DNA of 64,000 nucleotides, taken from contig NZ_JBEJGX010000003.1 in assembly GCF_040253635.1 (NCBI RefSeq), positions 4,923,501-4,987,500 on the forward strand. The letters run 5' to 3'. Within the stretch, counting starts at the first letter, position 1, and every line of letters starts with the position of its first letter. The position numbers and the translations under genes were made by a program. Of the stretch, positions 7,906 through 15,460 are shown piece after piece. Origin of the DNA: Streptomyces sp. Edi2. Lineage in GTDB: Bacteria; Actinomycetota; Actinomycetes; Streptomycetales; Streptomycetaceae. The notes below the pieces were generated by a model. The model made no database searches and was not told where the DNA came from. It worked only from the letters and a program-made list of their open reading frames with translations.

Positions 7906-9042
7906 TCAGTCGGTCGACGGCCGGTGCGCGAAAGCGCATTGCGACGACTTGAGCATCTTCTCGACCTTCCAGCCGCGACGGCGCAGACGATCGGCGAGGC
8001 AGTCCAGTGCGGGGCCGTGCCACGGGGTGTCGCGCCGGATGATGCGCCCACCCTCCAGCCAGTACACGGCGACGCGGTCGCCTTCGCGGGGGTCGATCAG
8101 GTACCCGCGTACTTCCTGCTCGGCCTCGGTCGGCTCGGTCACGTCGTGGTGGTCGGTCATGCGCGCGACGGCGAGGCCGTCGAGGGCGGCGCGGGCCGCG
8201 ATCACGTTGGGGTGTGTGGCGTTGGCTGGCGTGCTGCCCTCCGCAGTGCCCGCGTGCTCGACGACCACGCCCTCGACCGCTCGGGGCGCCGGGGTGTGGC
8301 GTGCGGCCTCGGCGGCGCGGCGGGCGTCGAACTCGGCCCGGTGCGTGGCACGGTCGGCGTCGGCCTTGTCGCGGATGCGGTCGAGGTTGCCGCGGCGGAA
8401 GCTGGCGCGCACAACGATGGGGGCGCGTCGCTCCTCGACGGCGGTCGGCGCGGTGGTGTCGGTCGCGCTGTTGTCGAACAACGCACCCTGCTCCGCGGGG
8501 AGTTCAACGGGGAACAGGCCGTCGTCGGCCTGCTGGCCGATCCACTCGCCCCGCCACGTGCCGTCGGCGGACTCGGCCTCGGCGACCTCGGCGACGGCCT
8601 GCTCGACCTCGACCTCGGCAGCGGCGAGGGCGCGGTCGCGGGCGCGCTTCTCGGCGGCCTTAATACAAGGGGTGCACAGCTCGCGGCCCCTGTTGAGCAG
8701 GTCAAGCAGGTCGAGCGGGTCGCTATCGCTGACGTACTCGGTGATCTCGCGCCCACACAGAGTGTCATCATTGGGCGAGTAGTGGATACGGCGGCCTGTG
8801 CCGACGATGGCGTACCGGACGCCTGCGCGCTCGGCGAGGGTCGGGCCGTCGGTGGCGCGGTCGGCGGCGACCTGTCCGGCCTCGACGCGGTCGCGCTTCT
8901 CGGCCTTGGCGCACGGGGTGCAGATCCGGACCGCAATGCCGGTGTTGGGGGCGTGCTGGAGTTCGCGCCCGCAGTAGCTCACGTAGGTGCCGGGCTTGGG
9001 GTAGTGGCCGGTGAGGCCGTAGCCGTGTGCGTAGGTGTCCAT
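7906..9042 (-). CDS. Phage protein with repeated Cys-pair (zinc) motifs
   Basis: 378 residues, ATG at 9042 directly after the GGGAGCAACCCCC leader. The N-terminal half has two copies of a CGRE...CTPC pattern (YCGREL...ICTPCAKAEKRDR near 24-50 and LCGREI...LCTPCIKAAEKRARD further on), suggesting tandem zinc-binding units. A long charged helical middle follows, then a compact C-terminal domain (VRGYLIDPREGDRVAVYWLEG) ending in a basic tail. Such multi-zinc proteins are common but unnamed in actinophage early operons. Function unknown. Confidence 0.6.
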   Translation of the reverse strand: MDTYAHGYGLTGHYPKPGTYVSYCGRELQHAPNTGIAVRICTPCAKAEKRDRVEAGQVAADRATDGPTLAERAGVRYAIVGTGRRIHYSPNDDTLCGREITEYVSDSDPLDLLDLLNRGRELCTPCIKAAEKRARDRALAAAEVEVEQAVAEVAEAESADGTWRGEWIGQQADDGLFPVELPAEQGALFDNSATDTTAPTAVEERRAPIVVRASFRRGNLDRIRDKADADRATHRAEFDARRAAEAARHTPAPRAVEGVVVEHAGTAEGSTPANATHPNVIAARAALDGLAVARMTDHHDVTEPTEAEQEVRGYLIDPREGDRVAVYWLEGGRIIRRDTPWHGPALDCLADRLRRRGWKVEKMLKSSQCAFAHRPSTD

Positions 9043-9088
9043 GGGGGTTGCTCCCTTGGTCGTTGGCGTGCCGGGTGAGGTCCGGCGG

Positions 9089-9113
9089 GGCCCGCCCCGA
9101 TGCAGGGCGGGCC
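9089..9113 (-). terminator. Intergenic hairpin
   Basis: GGCCCGCCC / GGGCGGGCC with a 7-base loop, between the genes starting at 9042 and ending at 9124. Same stem core as the hairpin at 7871. Confidence 0.45.
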
Positions 9114-9123
9114 GGTGGTGGCC

Positions 9124-9276
9124 TTAAGCGGCCTTCAGGGACCGGAGGCGGTCGACCCACCACGCGCGCTCGCGAGACTGCTCTTCGTACAAGTCCCACG
9201 CATTGATCGCCTCGTAGCCACTCAGGGCGTGGTCGAACTCGGCGATCATCTGCTCGGCGAACGCGATCTCGTTCAT
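9124..9276 (-). CDS. Small phage protein, 50 aa
   Basis: Starts MNEIAFAEQMIAEFDHAL at 9276, one base after the conserved GGGAGCAACCCCC leader, which excludes the longer upstream frame. Acidic, probably two helices (ends WWVDRLRSLKAA). First gene downstream of the promoter/operator at 9333-9357. No family recognised. Confidence 0.5.
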   Translation of the reverse strand: MNEIAFAEQMIAEFDHALSGYEAINAWDLYEEQSRERAWWVDRLRSLKAA

Positions 9277-9309
9277 TGGGGGTTGCTCCCTTCGGTTGGC
9301 CGGGTGAGG

Positions 9310-9368
9310 TCCGGCACTGATGTCACTGTAGCCACTTGTGAAGCGATTACACAAGTGCTTTGACAAGT
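9310..9368 (-). promoter_or_regulatory. Candidate minus-strand promoter with dyad operator
   Basis: A perfect inverted repeat CACTTGTG (9333-9340) / CACAAGTG (9350-9357) with a 9-base spacer, plus a further ACAAGTG half-site at about 9363-9369. On the minus strand TTGTGT and TACAGT, 18 bases apart, overlap the dyad, as expected for a repressible promoter feeding the genes from 9276 downward. The dyad differs from the TTCCA/TGGAA operators elsewhere in this prophage, so a second regulator is implied. Confidence 0.5.
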
Positions 9369-9430
9369 GGCATCACAAAGGCGGTGTCGCTCAACGTCGT
9401 TGCCCCTGTGGGCCGTTGGGACGATCCGGG

Positions 9431-10258
9431 CTACGCCCCGGCGCCCCGCCGACGCGCGGAGAGGGCAACCCACAGGCCGACCAGATCGGCGCCCCGCCAC
9501 GCCCGGCGCCGGCGCTCGTCGAGCAGGACGGGCGCGCCGCATGCCTCGCCGGTCGAGCAGGCGACCACAGGCTCGCCCCCGGGGTGGGTGTGGGCGGTGA
9601 GGTGTCCGTCGCACCAGGGGCACGGTTTGGCGAGGTCGGTTGTGCGTCCGTCGCGGCCGAGGGCGCGCTCGATTGTGCGGCGGGCCTCGCGCGCGGTCGC
9701 GGCGACCTCGTCGAGCAGGCGGGCGGGCACCGGCGCGAACAGGTCGTCGCCGTCGTCCTCGCCGAGGGCGCGGCCGGCTATCCACACGGCGGCCCAATGA
9801 AGTCCGTACGCGCGTGATCCGGGCGCGGTGGGCGCCTGGTAGTGCCACCGTGCGGGATCGGCCGCGTCTGCCTGGTCAGTGGTGAATCGGCCGCGGGCGT
9901 CGCGCGCGGTGCGGATGGGGCGTTGTACCTGCTCGGCGACGCGGTCGGCGAGGCTGAACAGGTCCCGTTCGACGGCGAGGGCGGCGTCGAGGGCGTCGAG
10001 GTTGAGCGGGGCGGGGTGCTCGCGGATGGTCAAGGGGAGTCGGCCGACGATGGGCTCGGTGACCTGCTCGTCGTCCTCGGTGTGATCGTCGGCGGCGAGC
10101 TGGTCGAGAAATCCGCGGCGCTCACGCGGGGGCCACTCCGCGGCCGGCCGCTGTCCGATGGCGGCGAGCAGGTCGCCCCACTGCTCACGTACGGCGGCGA
10201 GGTCGGCCTCGACACGGCGGGCGAGGGGCGAGGGGGCGTGGTCGAGGGGGGTCGTCAT
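9431..10258 (-). CDS. Phage protein with C-terminal zinc ribbon
   Basis: 275 residues. A helical N-terminus (RRVEADLAAVREQWGDLLAA) is followed by a central region and a C-terminal zinc ribbon with CPWCDGHLTAH and, 20 residues on, ACSTGEACGAPV. The start at 10258 follows AAGGGAGCC. Upstream gene spacing is short, consistent with one operon. Zinc-ribbon proteins of this type in Streptomyces phages are uncharacterised. Confidence 0.6.
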   Translation of the reverse strand: MTTPLDHAPSPLARRVEADLAAVREQWGDLLAAIGQRPAAEWPPRERRGFLDQLAADDHTEDDEQVTEPIVGRLPLTIREHPAPLNLDALDAALAVERDLFSLADRVAEQVQRPIRTARDARGRFTTDQADAADPARWHYQAPTAPGSRAYGLHWAAVWIAGRALGEDDGDDLFAPVPARLLDEVAATAREARRTIERALGRDGRTTDLAKPCPWCDGHLTAHTHPGGEPVVACSTGEACGAPVLLDERRRRAWRGADLVGLWVALSARRRGAGA

Positions 10259-10296
10259 GGCGGGCGGCTCCCTTCCTGGAGTGCGGTTGGTGACTG

Positions 10297-10590
10297 TCAG
10301 GGCCGGGCGTCGCGCAGCGCGGCGAGGGCGCGGTCGCGGTCCTGCTCGGCCTCGGTGATGGCGGCCTCGGCGGCGCGGGTGCGCTGCTGCTCGCGGCGGA
10401 CGGCGGCGGCCTGTCCGGCGGCCGATCGGCGGGCTTGGTCGCCCTCGGCGAGTTCGGCCTCGACGTGGGCGCGCAGTAAGTCGGACTCGGCCGCGGTGAG
10501 CGGTACGCCCCGCTGTACGCGGGCGAGCAGGACGACCAGGGACTCGCGGCGGGCGTCGCGCTCGGCGGCGCGCTGGGTGCGGCGGCTCAC
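10297..10590 (-). CDS. Coiled-coil small phage protein
   Basis: 97 residues from a GTG at 10590, which overlaps the previous stop by four bases and follows GGAGAGCAACCC. Rich in Arg, Glu and Ala with heptad-like spacing (AAAVRREQQRTRAAEAAITE). No enzymatic motif. Probably structural or a scaffold-like accessory. Confidence 0.5.
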   Translation of the reverse strand: MSRRTQRAAERDARRESLVVLLARVQRGVPLTAAESDLLRAHVEAELAEGDQARRSAAGQAAAVRREQQRTRAAEAAITEAEQDRDRALAALRDARP

Positions 10591-10802
10591 GGGTTGCTCT
10601 CCTTGGTGCATTCGGTCAGTGCGCGGCATGTGGTGCAGCTGCTCGGGCAATCGCCCTCGCCGCGGGCGAGGCGCAACAGGGCGCGGTCGGCATGGGCGCG
10701 GGTACGGCGGTCACCGAGGGGGCCGGGGCGGAATGCCAACAGGCCGAGGAACACGCCGGATGCGACGACCAGGGCGAGGGTTGCCCACGCTGCGCCGCTC
10801 AC
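10587..10802 (-). CDS. Small membrane protein with Cys cluster
   Basis: 71 residues. Residues 3-23 (GAAWATLALVVASGVFLGLLA) form one membrane helix, followed by a basic region and a C-terminal Cys cluster (DCPSSCTTCRALTEC). Overlaps its neighbours on both sides by four bases, so it is translationally coupled. Function unknown. Confidence 0.5.
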   Translation of the reverse strand: MSGAAWATLALVVASGVFLGLLAFRPGPLGDRRTRAHADRALLRLARGEGDCPSSCTTCRALTECTKESNP

Positions 10803-11191
10803 TTGCTGGCCCGGTCGTCAAGGCTGGTCGCGTGACGGTCGAGCACCTTGCGAATGCTGCCCATGCCGGTCAGCAGGCCCCGCGAGCTGCGGGTTACGCC
10901 ATGTTGCTCGCGGGTCTCCGCGGTGTGCTGCTCGGCGAGGTGGGCGAGTTCGCGGGTGTGCGCGGCGAGCAGGACGTACGCGGTCGTGAGGGCGGCGGCC
11001 GGTGTGTACTCGGCCGGGTCGAGCAGGGCGTCGCGCAGTGCGGCGAGGGCCGGCGACTGCTCGTCGGCGCTGAAAGCGAGCGATGCCCGGGTATCAGCGA
11101 CGGCCTGCTCGGCGGGCAACTGGGCGGCGACGCGGTCGAGCAGGGCGTCGAGGCCGGCCGGGCGGCGCGGGGCGGCGGGAACGCGGGTCAT
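10799..11191 (-). CDS. Hypothetical phage protein, 130 aa
   Basis: Starts MTRVPAAPRRPAGLDALL at 11191. Almost entirely helical, with a long predicted helix (AAALTTAYVLLAAHTRELAH) and a basic end. The next gene overlaps by four bases. No family recognised. Confidence 0.5.
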   Translation of the reverse strand: MTRVPAAPRRPAGLDALLDRVAAQLPAEQAVADTRASLAFSADEQSPALAALRDALLDPAEYTPAAALTTAYVLLAAHTRELAHLAEQHTAETREQHGVTRSSRGLLTGMGSIRKVLDRHATSLDDRASK

Positions 11192-11250
11192 GGGGCATAG
11201 CTCCTGTCTCGGTTCGAGGCGGCGAGGCGCTGCTCGCGCGCGCGGGCGGG

Positions 11251-11281
11251 CCCGCGACCGGTCGCGCGGACCGGTCGCGGG
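11251..11281 (-). terminator. Hairpin after ssb
   Basis: Perfect 13-bp stem CCCGCGACCGGTC / GACCGGTCGCGGG with a 5-base loop, just beyond the ssb stop at 11288. Confidence 0.6.
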
Positions 11282-11287
11282 GCCTTC

Positions 11288-11764
11288 TCAGAACGGGGGC
11301 TCGTCGGCGTGGTTCTGGGTCGCCCACGGGTCGTCGGCGGGCTGCTGGGCGTAGCTCTGGGGCTGCTGGCCGTACGGTTGCTGGGCGCCCTGGGTATTTC
11401 CGGTTGCCTTGGTGACGACGGCAGTTGCGCGGAGCAGGCTCGCGGCGACCTCGTCGGCCTGAATCTCGTAGCTGCTGCGCCTGGTCCCGTCGTTGGCGTC
11501 GTACTGGCGCTGGGTGAGGCGGCCGACGACGATCACGCGCATGCCGCGGGTGATGGATTCGGCGACGTTCTCGGCCTGCTGGCGCCACACAGCTACGCCG
11601 AGGAACAGAGGCTCGCCGTCCTCCCATTCGTTGGACTGGCGGTTGAACCTTCTCGGGGTGCTGGCAATGCGGAAGTTGGCGACGGCGGCGCCTCCGGGCG
11701 TGAACCTGAGTTCGGGGTCGTTCACGACGTTGCCGGTCATGGTGAATGTGGTCTCGCCACTCAT
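11288..11764 (-). CDS. ssb: Single-stranded DNA-binding protein
   Basis: 158 residues with a full OB-fold: [64 protein letters not shown]. The C-terminus is Gln/Pro rich and ends in the acidic tip ADEPPF, the usual docking tail for partner proteins. In a prophage it protects single strands made during replication and works with the ERF protein at 15457-16545. The start MSGETTFTM at 11764 follows the HNH gene by three bases. Confidence 0.9.
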   Translation of the reverse strand: MSGETTFTMTGNVVNDPELRFTPGGAAVANFRIASTPRRFNRQSNEWEDGEPLFLGVAVWRQQAENVAESITRGMRVIVVGRLTQRQYDANDGTRRSSYEIQADEVAASLLRATAVVTKATGNTQGAQQPYGQQPQSYAQQPADDPWATQNHADEPPF

Positions 11765-11767
11765 GGG

Positions 11768-12283
11768 TTACGCGGCCCTTTCGAGGGTGTGGTCGGTGCA
11801 GGGGCGTATGGGCTCGACGGGGGCGAGCTGGGGGGCGCGCTTGGCGGCGCGGGCGGCGCGGCTGTGGGCGTTCTTGCACGCGCGGCACTTCCGGGTTCCG
11901 TTGGGCGCCCGGTAGGTGTTGGCGTCGTCGTAGGGGTGGCCCGCGGGGCAGTGCGTGACGGCGGCGCGGGCGGCGACGTGGTTCGTCGAGCGGAGGATGT
12001 TCACGCGGTGAGTGACGGCGTCGAGGTGGCCGGGGGCGACACAGTCTCGGCGCCGGCATCGGTGGTCGACTTCGAGGCCATCGGGTATGGGGCCGTTGGC
12101 CTGTTCGTAGGCGTAGCGGTGGGCTTTGACGGTGCGTCCGTAGGCCCAAAAGGTGCCGTAGCCCTTGTCATTGAGACTTCCGGTCCACAGGTGGCAGGGG
12201 CCGAGGACTCCGCGGATGAGCGGGAGGGGTCCGGCCGTGTCGACCTTCGCGGCGAACCGCTGGTCGGGCGAGGTCCGGTCCAT
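11768..12283 (-). CDS. HNH endonuclease
   Basis: 171 residues from ATG 12283, preceded by CAGGAGGTACGCACT. The core is CHLWTGSLNDKGYGTF, AHRYAYEQANGPIPDG, then LEVDHRCRRRDCVAPGHLDAV, the HNH fold of homing-type nucleases, with a second Cys cluster (CPAGH, CRACKNAH) near the C-terminus. It has its own operator module upstream (12324-12358) matching that of the immunity region, and it overlaps the tail of the preceding frame, as if inserted. Likely a free-standing homing or phage-processing nuclease. Confidence 0.8.
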   Translation of the reverse strand: MDRTSPDQRFAAKVDTAGPLPLIRGVLGPCHLWTGSLNDKGYGTFWAYGRTVKAHRYAYEQANGPIPDGLEVDHRCRRRDCVAPGHLDAVTHRVNILRSTNHVAARAAVTHCPAGHPYDDANTYRAPNGTRKCRACKNAHSRAARAAKRAPQLAPVEPIRPCTDHTLERAA

Positions 12284-12567
12284 AGTGCGTACCTCCTGCG
12301 GGATGTAGTCGGCCTGAATGTCCTTCCAGCGATGGTCAGTAACCATCCATGGATGGAAGATAGCGCGCATGCGTGGACCTTGGCCCAGAGATTTCGCCCC
12401 CTGTGGCGGCTGCTGGGCGGGGGCTCGTGCTCGGCGTCGACGATCGACCAGCCATGGGCGGACAGTTCGCTGACGACCTGTTCGGCGAGGTCTTCGGGGG
12501 GCTGTTCGGCGCGTTGGGCGTTCTCGACGGCGGCTCGGATGACGGCGATGGCGGCGGCCGGGATCAT
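12001..12567 (-). CDS. Small phage protein frame overprinted by HNH gene
   Basis: The frame begins at ATG 12567, overlapping the previous stop by four bases (ATGA). The first ~45 residues (MIPAAAIAVIRAAVENAQ, EQPPEDLAEQVVSELSAHGW) look like a genuine helical phage protein. Beyond about residue 50 the composition becomes Arg/Ser/Thr/Pro rich and the frame runs through the operator and the HNH gene in another phase to a stop at 12001. Likely explanation: the original short gene lost its stop when the HNH cassette arrived. Real C-terminus unknown. Confidence 0.35.
   Translation of the reverse strand: MIPAAAIAVIRAAVENAQRAEQPPEDLAEQVVSELSAHGWSIVDAEHEPPPSSRHRGRNLWAKVHACALSSIHGWLLTIAGRTFRPTTSRRRYALWTGPRPTSGSPRRSTRPDPSRSSAESSAPATCGPEVSMTRATAPFGPTDAPSKPTATPTNRPTAPYPMASKSTTDAGAETVSPPATSTPSLTA
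12324..12358 (-). promoter_or_regulatory. Repressor operator pair upstream of HNH gene
   Basis: On the minus strand, TTCCATCCATGGAT (12358-12345) is followed by CCATCGCTGGAA (12335-12324) and then GGACATT. The same arrangement with identical spacing occurs at 17440-17406 (TTCCAGCCCTGGAA, then CCACGCCTGGAA, then GGACATT). This points to a duplicated operator/leader module under the prophage repressor. Confidence 0.55.
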
Positions 12568-13262
12568 GCGGCCGGCTCCTGGGGCGTGTAGTGGTGTGCG
12601 GCGGCGAGGTCGAGGCGCGAGGGGTGCGCGGTGCGGCGCGGGTTGCGGCGGTGGTTCATGCACGGGGCGCCTGCCTCGGCGCGGCACTGCTGGTACGGGC
12701 ACGCCACGTCGAGCGGGTCGGGTAGCCCCTCGGCGGCGAGGCGTTCGCGCTCGGCGCGGCGTGGGCGGAACTCGGCGAGGGCGTTCGCGACGGTGCGTGG
12801 GACGTAGTCGCCGAGGGCGGCGAGGCGCTGCTCGGCGAACTGGTCGCGCTCGTCACGTGTGCGCCCGCCGGTCAGTTCCTTGACGGTTGAGGCGGTCGCG
12901 GCGCCGGTGGCGACGGCGGTCCGGTCGGCGACCAGGGCGGCGCGGTAGGCGGCCGGGTCGTCCGGGTCGGCCGCGGGCAACGGGTCGTGGTGCCGGTCGA
13001 CTACGTCGCGGCGGAAGTCGTGCCACTTGCGCGACACGTCGCTCGGCTTGATCGGGTAGGGGCTGGTCGCTATGTGGTGGCGCACGACCTGTGAGGCGTC
13101 CCAGTGGCGGCCGGCTGGGTGGGGCGCGGTCGGGGGTACGTCGGCGAGCAGGTCGGCCCACTGGTCGAGAACTTCCATGGCGGCGGCCTGGTCGGTGGGT
13201 GCGCTGCGGGGGTCGAGTTTGACGGCGTAGGCGAGCAGGGCGGCGACTTGTTCGCGGATCAC
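12564..13262 (-). CDS. Phage protein with C-terminal zinc motif
   Basis: 232 residues from a GTG at 13262 that overlaps the upstream stop (GTGA). It begins VIREQVAALLAYAVKLDPR. The middle resembles a replication-accessory protein (SDVSRKWHDFRRDVVDRHHD), and the end carries ACPYQQCRAEAGAPCMNHRR then PHSR-like residues, a zinc motif widespread in Streptomyces phage and plasmid proteins. It follows the replication-initiator-like gene, so a loader or partner role is possible. Confidence 0.55.
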   Translation of the reverse strand: MIREQVAALLAYAVKLDPRSAPTDQAAAMEVLDQWADLLADVPPTAPHPAGRHWDASQVVRHHIATSPYPIKPSDVSRKWHDFRRDVVDRHHDPLPAADPDDPAAYRAALVADRTAVATGAATASTVKELTGGRTRDERDQFAEQRLAALGDYVPRTVANALAEFRPRRAERERLAAEGLPDPLDVACPYQQCRAEAGAPCMNHRRNPRRTAHPSRLDLAAAHHYTPQEPAA

Positions 13263-14193
13263 TGGGCCGTCTCCTCCGGGGTGTTGGCGAGGGCGGCGGC
13301 GAACAGGTGGGCGGCTTGGGCGACTCGGCCGCGGCGCGGTCCGGCGGCGAGGGGGATCACGTCGGCGCCGGCCGCGGGGGTCTTGCGGATGTCGGCGAGG
13401 GCGAATTGCAGCGTTCCGCCAGTGACGGGCTTCGACGTGGTTCCGAGGCGGTCGAGGGCGGCCCACAACTCGCGCGGGGCGATGCCGTTGCCGAGGGCTT
13501 CCTCGATGGCGCGGCGAACGCTGGTCTTTCCCTGGGCGGTGGCGCGGCCGTAGCGCGTCCACCAGGCGGTGAACATCTCGGCCGCGGGCGCCTGCTCCCC
13601 CTGGGGGTAGGGGGGTTACTACCTCCGTAGGAGGTAGTAGGGGACGGGTCGGGTCGGGGGGACCGTGACGGGTCCATACCGTCACGTTGTGACAGGGCGC
13701 CCTGACCTGCGATGTCGCCGGGGAACTCGATCCGATTCGCGCGGCTTTCGAGATTTTCCGTCGACGGATCGTCGCTGATTCGCGGACGATTCGCCGATGA
13801 ATCAGCGGGATTACATTCCTGGTTCCGCTGCTGGGCTGCCTTCTCGCGGGCCCGCTGCTGGCGCTCGGCGGCGGCGGCGCGATCGGTTTCGACCTTGGCG
13901 CGGGTCGGGTTGTAGATCAAGAAATCGTGCATGTAGTAGTCGCCCGGTGGCGGCTGCTTGCACTTGGGGTGTGGGCAGGTGTGGCCGTGCTCGTGCCACA
14001 GGCCGGCGGCGACCAGCTTTCGGGCCTGTGGGGCGGTGCCGTACAGCTGGGCGACCACAGCGGGGATGGCGCCCTCGGTGAGGTGCTGGGCGGCGTACGC
14101 GCCTGCACGGACCCACAGACCGAGCGCGGCATTACCCGCGCGCAGCAACTTGGGGTGCGCGTGCGTGGTGTCGTCGACCTTGAACCAAGACAA
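13259..14193 (-). CDS. Replication-initiator-like protein, two frames joined by a -1 shift
   Basis: Frame A starts at TTG 14193 (AAGGAG nine bases upstream) and begins MSWFKVDDTTHAHPKLL, the N-terminus typical of actinophage replisome-organiser proteins, with Cys/His residues (HTCPHPKCK) and HDFLIYNPTRAKVE. After about residue 192 frame A becomes low complexity. The plausible C-terminal domain (MFTAWWTRYGRATAQGKTS, then AIEEALGNGIAPRELWAAL) lies in the -1 frame, open only after a TAA at 13618. The frames meet at C CCC CCT (13615-13609 on the minus strand), a textbook -1 slippery heptamer; a perfect 9-bp hairpin (13618-13638) lies just 5-prime of it. Joined, it gives about 311 residues. Programmed shift or indel cannot be separated here. 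Confidence 0.6.
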
Positions 14194-14220
14194 GGCGGGT
14201 GCTCCTTACAGGGTGCGGCG

Positions 14221-14259
14221 CCCGGGGCGAGGGGCCGGTCGGCTCGTCCTCGCCCCGGG
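14221..14259 (-). terminator. Hairpin between HNH-like gene and replication gene
   Basis: CCCGGGGCGAGG / CCTCGCCCCGGG, 12-bp stem with a 15-base loop, between the genes ending at 14265 and starting at 14193. Confidence 0.5.
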
Positions 14260-14264
14260 GCCCG

Positions 14265-14867
14265 TCATGCGGCGGCGTAGTACGGGCGGGTTCGGGCGGG
14301 CTGGTGCTCCTCGCACCGCGAACCGCACGGGTAGGGGCGGGCCGGCTGGGCGCCGCACGTGGGGTTGCCGTGCCCGCAACTCGGCGGCTCGGAACTGGGG
14401 TTGTTGCACGCGTTGCAGTACCGCTTACCGTCGGCACGGTGGCGGCCGTGAACGGCTTGTTCGTGGTTGCACGACGGTGGCCGGTGCTCCATGCCCTTGA
14501 CGGCGGCGAGGGCGGCGCGGTCGCGCTGGCGGGCGGCCTGGTCGTCGACGTGGGCAGGGTCGCAGCACTTCGGCCGGCCGCATACGGGGCGCACGGTGCC
14601 GACGGGCTCGCGTCCGGTCCGCAGGATGAACGCGGCCCGCGCGGCGGTGTAGTCGCGGCCCTGGTGGCGAAACCTTCCTCCCCCGGACGCGGGGCGGCCG
14701 GTCCACTCGCGGTGTCCGCCCTCGACGGCCCGCGTACGGGCGGCGAACGCCTTCGCGAGGCCGTCCGGGACATGGCGGGCAGGGGCGCCGTCGAACGTGA
14801 CCTGTCCGGGCACGGGCGCGGGCGTCGGGAGGCTGAGCAGGCGCGCGGCGTCGTCGAGGGTCGTCAT
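14265..14867 (-). CDS. HNH-like zinc protein
   Basis: 200 residues; ATG 14867 overlaps the previous stop (ATGA). HREWTGRPASGGGRFRHQG and AAFILRTGREPVGTVRPVCG are followed by RPKCCDPAHVDDQ, which resembles the HNH nuclease fold of actinobacterial phage proteins with a changed catalytic strand. A second half rich in Cys/His (CNHEQAVHG, CNACNN, SCGHGNPTC) may bind more zinc. Nuclease activity is uncertain because the first His of the HNH is not clear. Confidence 0.55.
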   Translation of the reverse strand: MTTLDDAARLLSLPTPAPVPGQVTFDGAPARHVPDGLAKAFAARTRAVEGGHREWTGRPASGGGRFRHQGRDYTAARAAFILRTGREPVGTVRPVCGRPKCCDPAHVDDQAARQRDRAALAAVKGMEHRPPSCNHEQAVHGRHRADGKRYCNACNNPSSEPPSCGHGNPTCGAQPARPYPCGSRCEEHQPARTRPYYAAA

Positions 14868-15460
14868 GCTGCTGTCCCTTCCTCGCGGGCGGTGAGGGCG
14901 GCGAGCTGACCGGCGAGGGCGCCCGTGCGCCATGCCTCGGCGGTCGCGTCCTTCCCGCCCTTGCGCCACGTGACGGCGTGCGTGCGGGCGCGGGTGGGCT
15001 TGATGGCGACCCCGGGCACGTCGTGAACGGCGTCGGCGACTACCTCGCCGGTCTTTTCGTCTACCTGCTCGGCGACGACCACGCGGGCGGCGCCGGCAGC
15101 GGCCATCTCGGCGAGCAGTTCGGCGGCCTTCCACGGCCGTACCCGGCGCACGATCGCCGTTTCGGTCCACTGCTCGTCGGGGAACGTCTGCCGGACCCAT
15201 CGGGCGAACGCGTCCTCGTCGACGACAACGGGCCCGGTCTCGCCCTTGCGCAGACTGATCGTGGCGACGGTCTCGCCGCCGGGGAGGGTGGCGGCGACGC
15301 GCTCGACTCCGTCGCGCTCGGCGGCGGCGTCGAGTGCGCGCTGTGTGCGGGCCTGTACGTCCTTGCGGGCGACGACGACGCGCTCGGCGAGCAGCTTCAA
15401 CGCGGCGGCCTCGACGGCGAGGTCGCGCAGCGACTCGGCGCTCTGCTCGGGGGCGGTCAC
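14864..15460 (-). CDS. Phage recombination-linked protein, 198 aa
   Basis: GTG 15460 overlaps the ERF gene stop. Mixed alpha/beta with an N-terminal helix pair (LAVEAAALKLLAERVVVARK) and a central domain (ATISLRKGETGPVVVDEDAF, ARWVRQTFPDEQW). It sits directly after the ERF annealing protein in the same operon, so a role in recombination or nuclease control is plausible. No named family recognised. Confidence 0.55.
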   Translation of the reverse strand: MTAPEQSAESLRDLAVEAAALKLLAERVVVARKDVQARTQRALDAAAERDGVERVAATLPGGETVATISLRKGETGPVVVDEDAFARWVRQTFPDEQWTETAIVRRVRPWKAAELLAEMAAAGAARVVVAEQVDEKTGEVVADAVHDVPGVAIKPTRARTHAVTWRKGGKDATAEAWRTGALAGQLAALTAREEGTAA

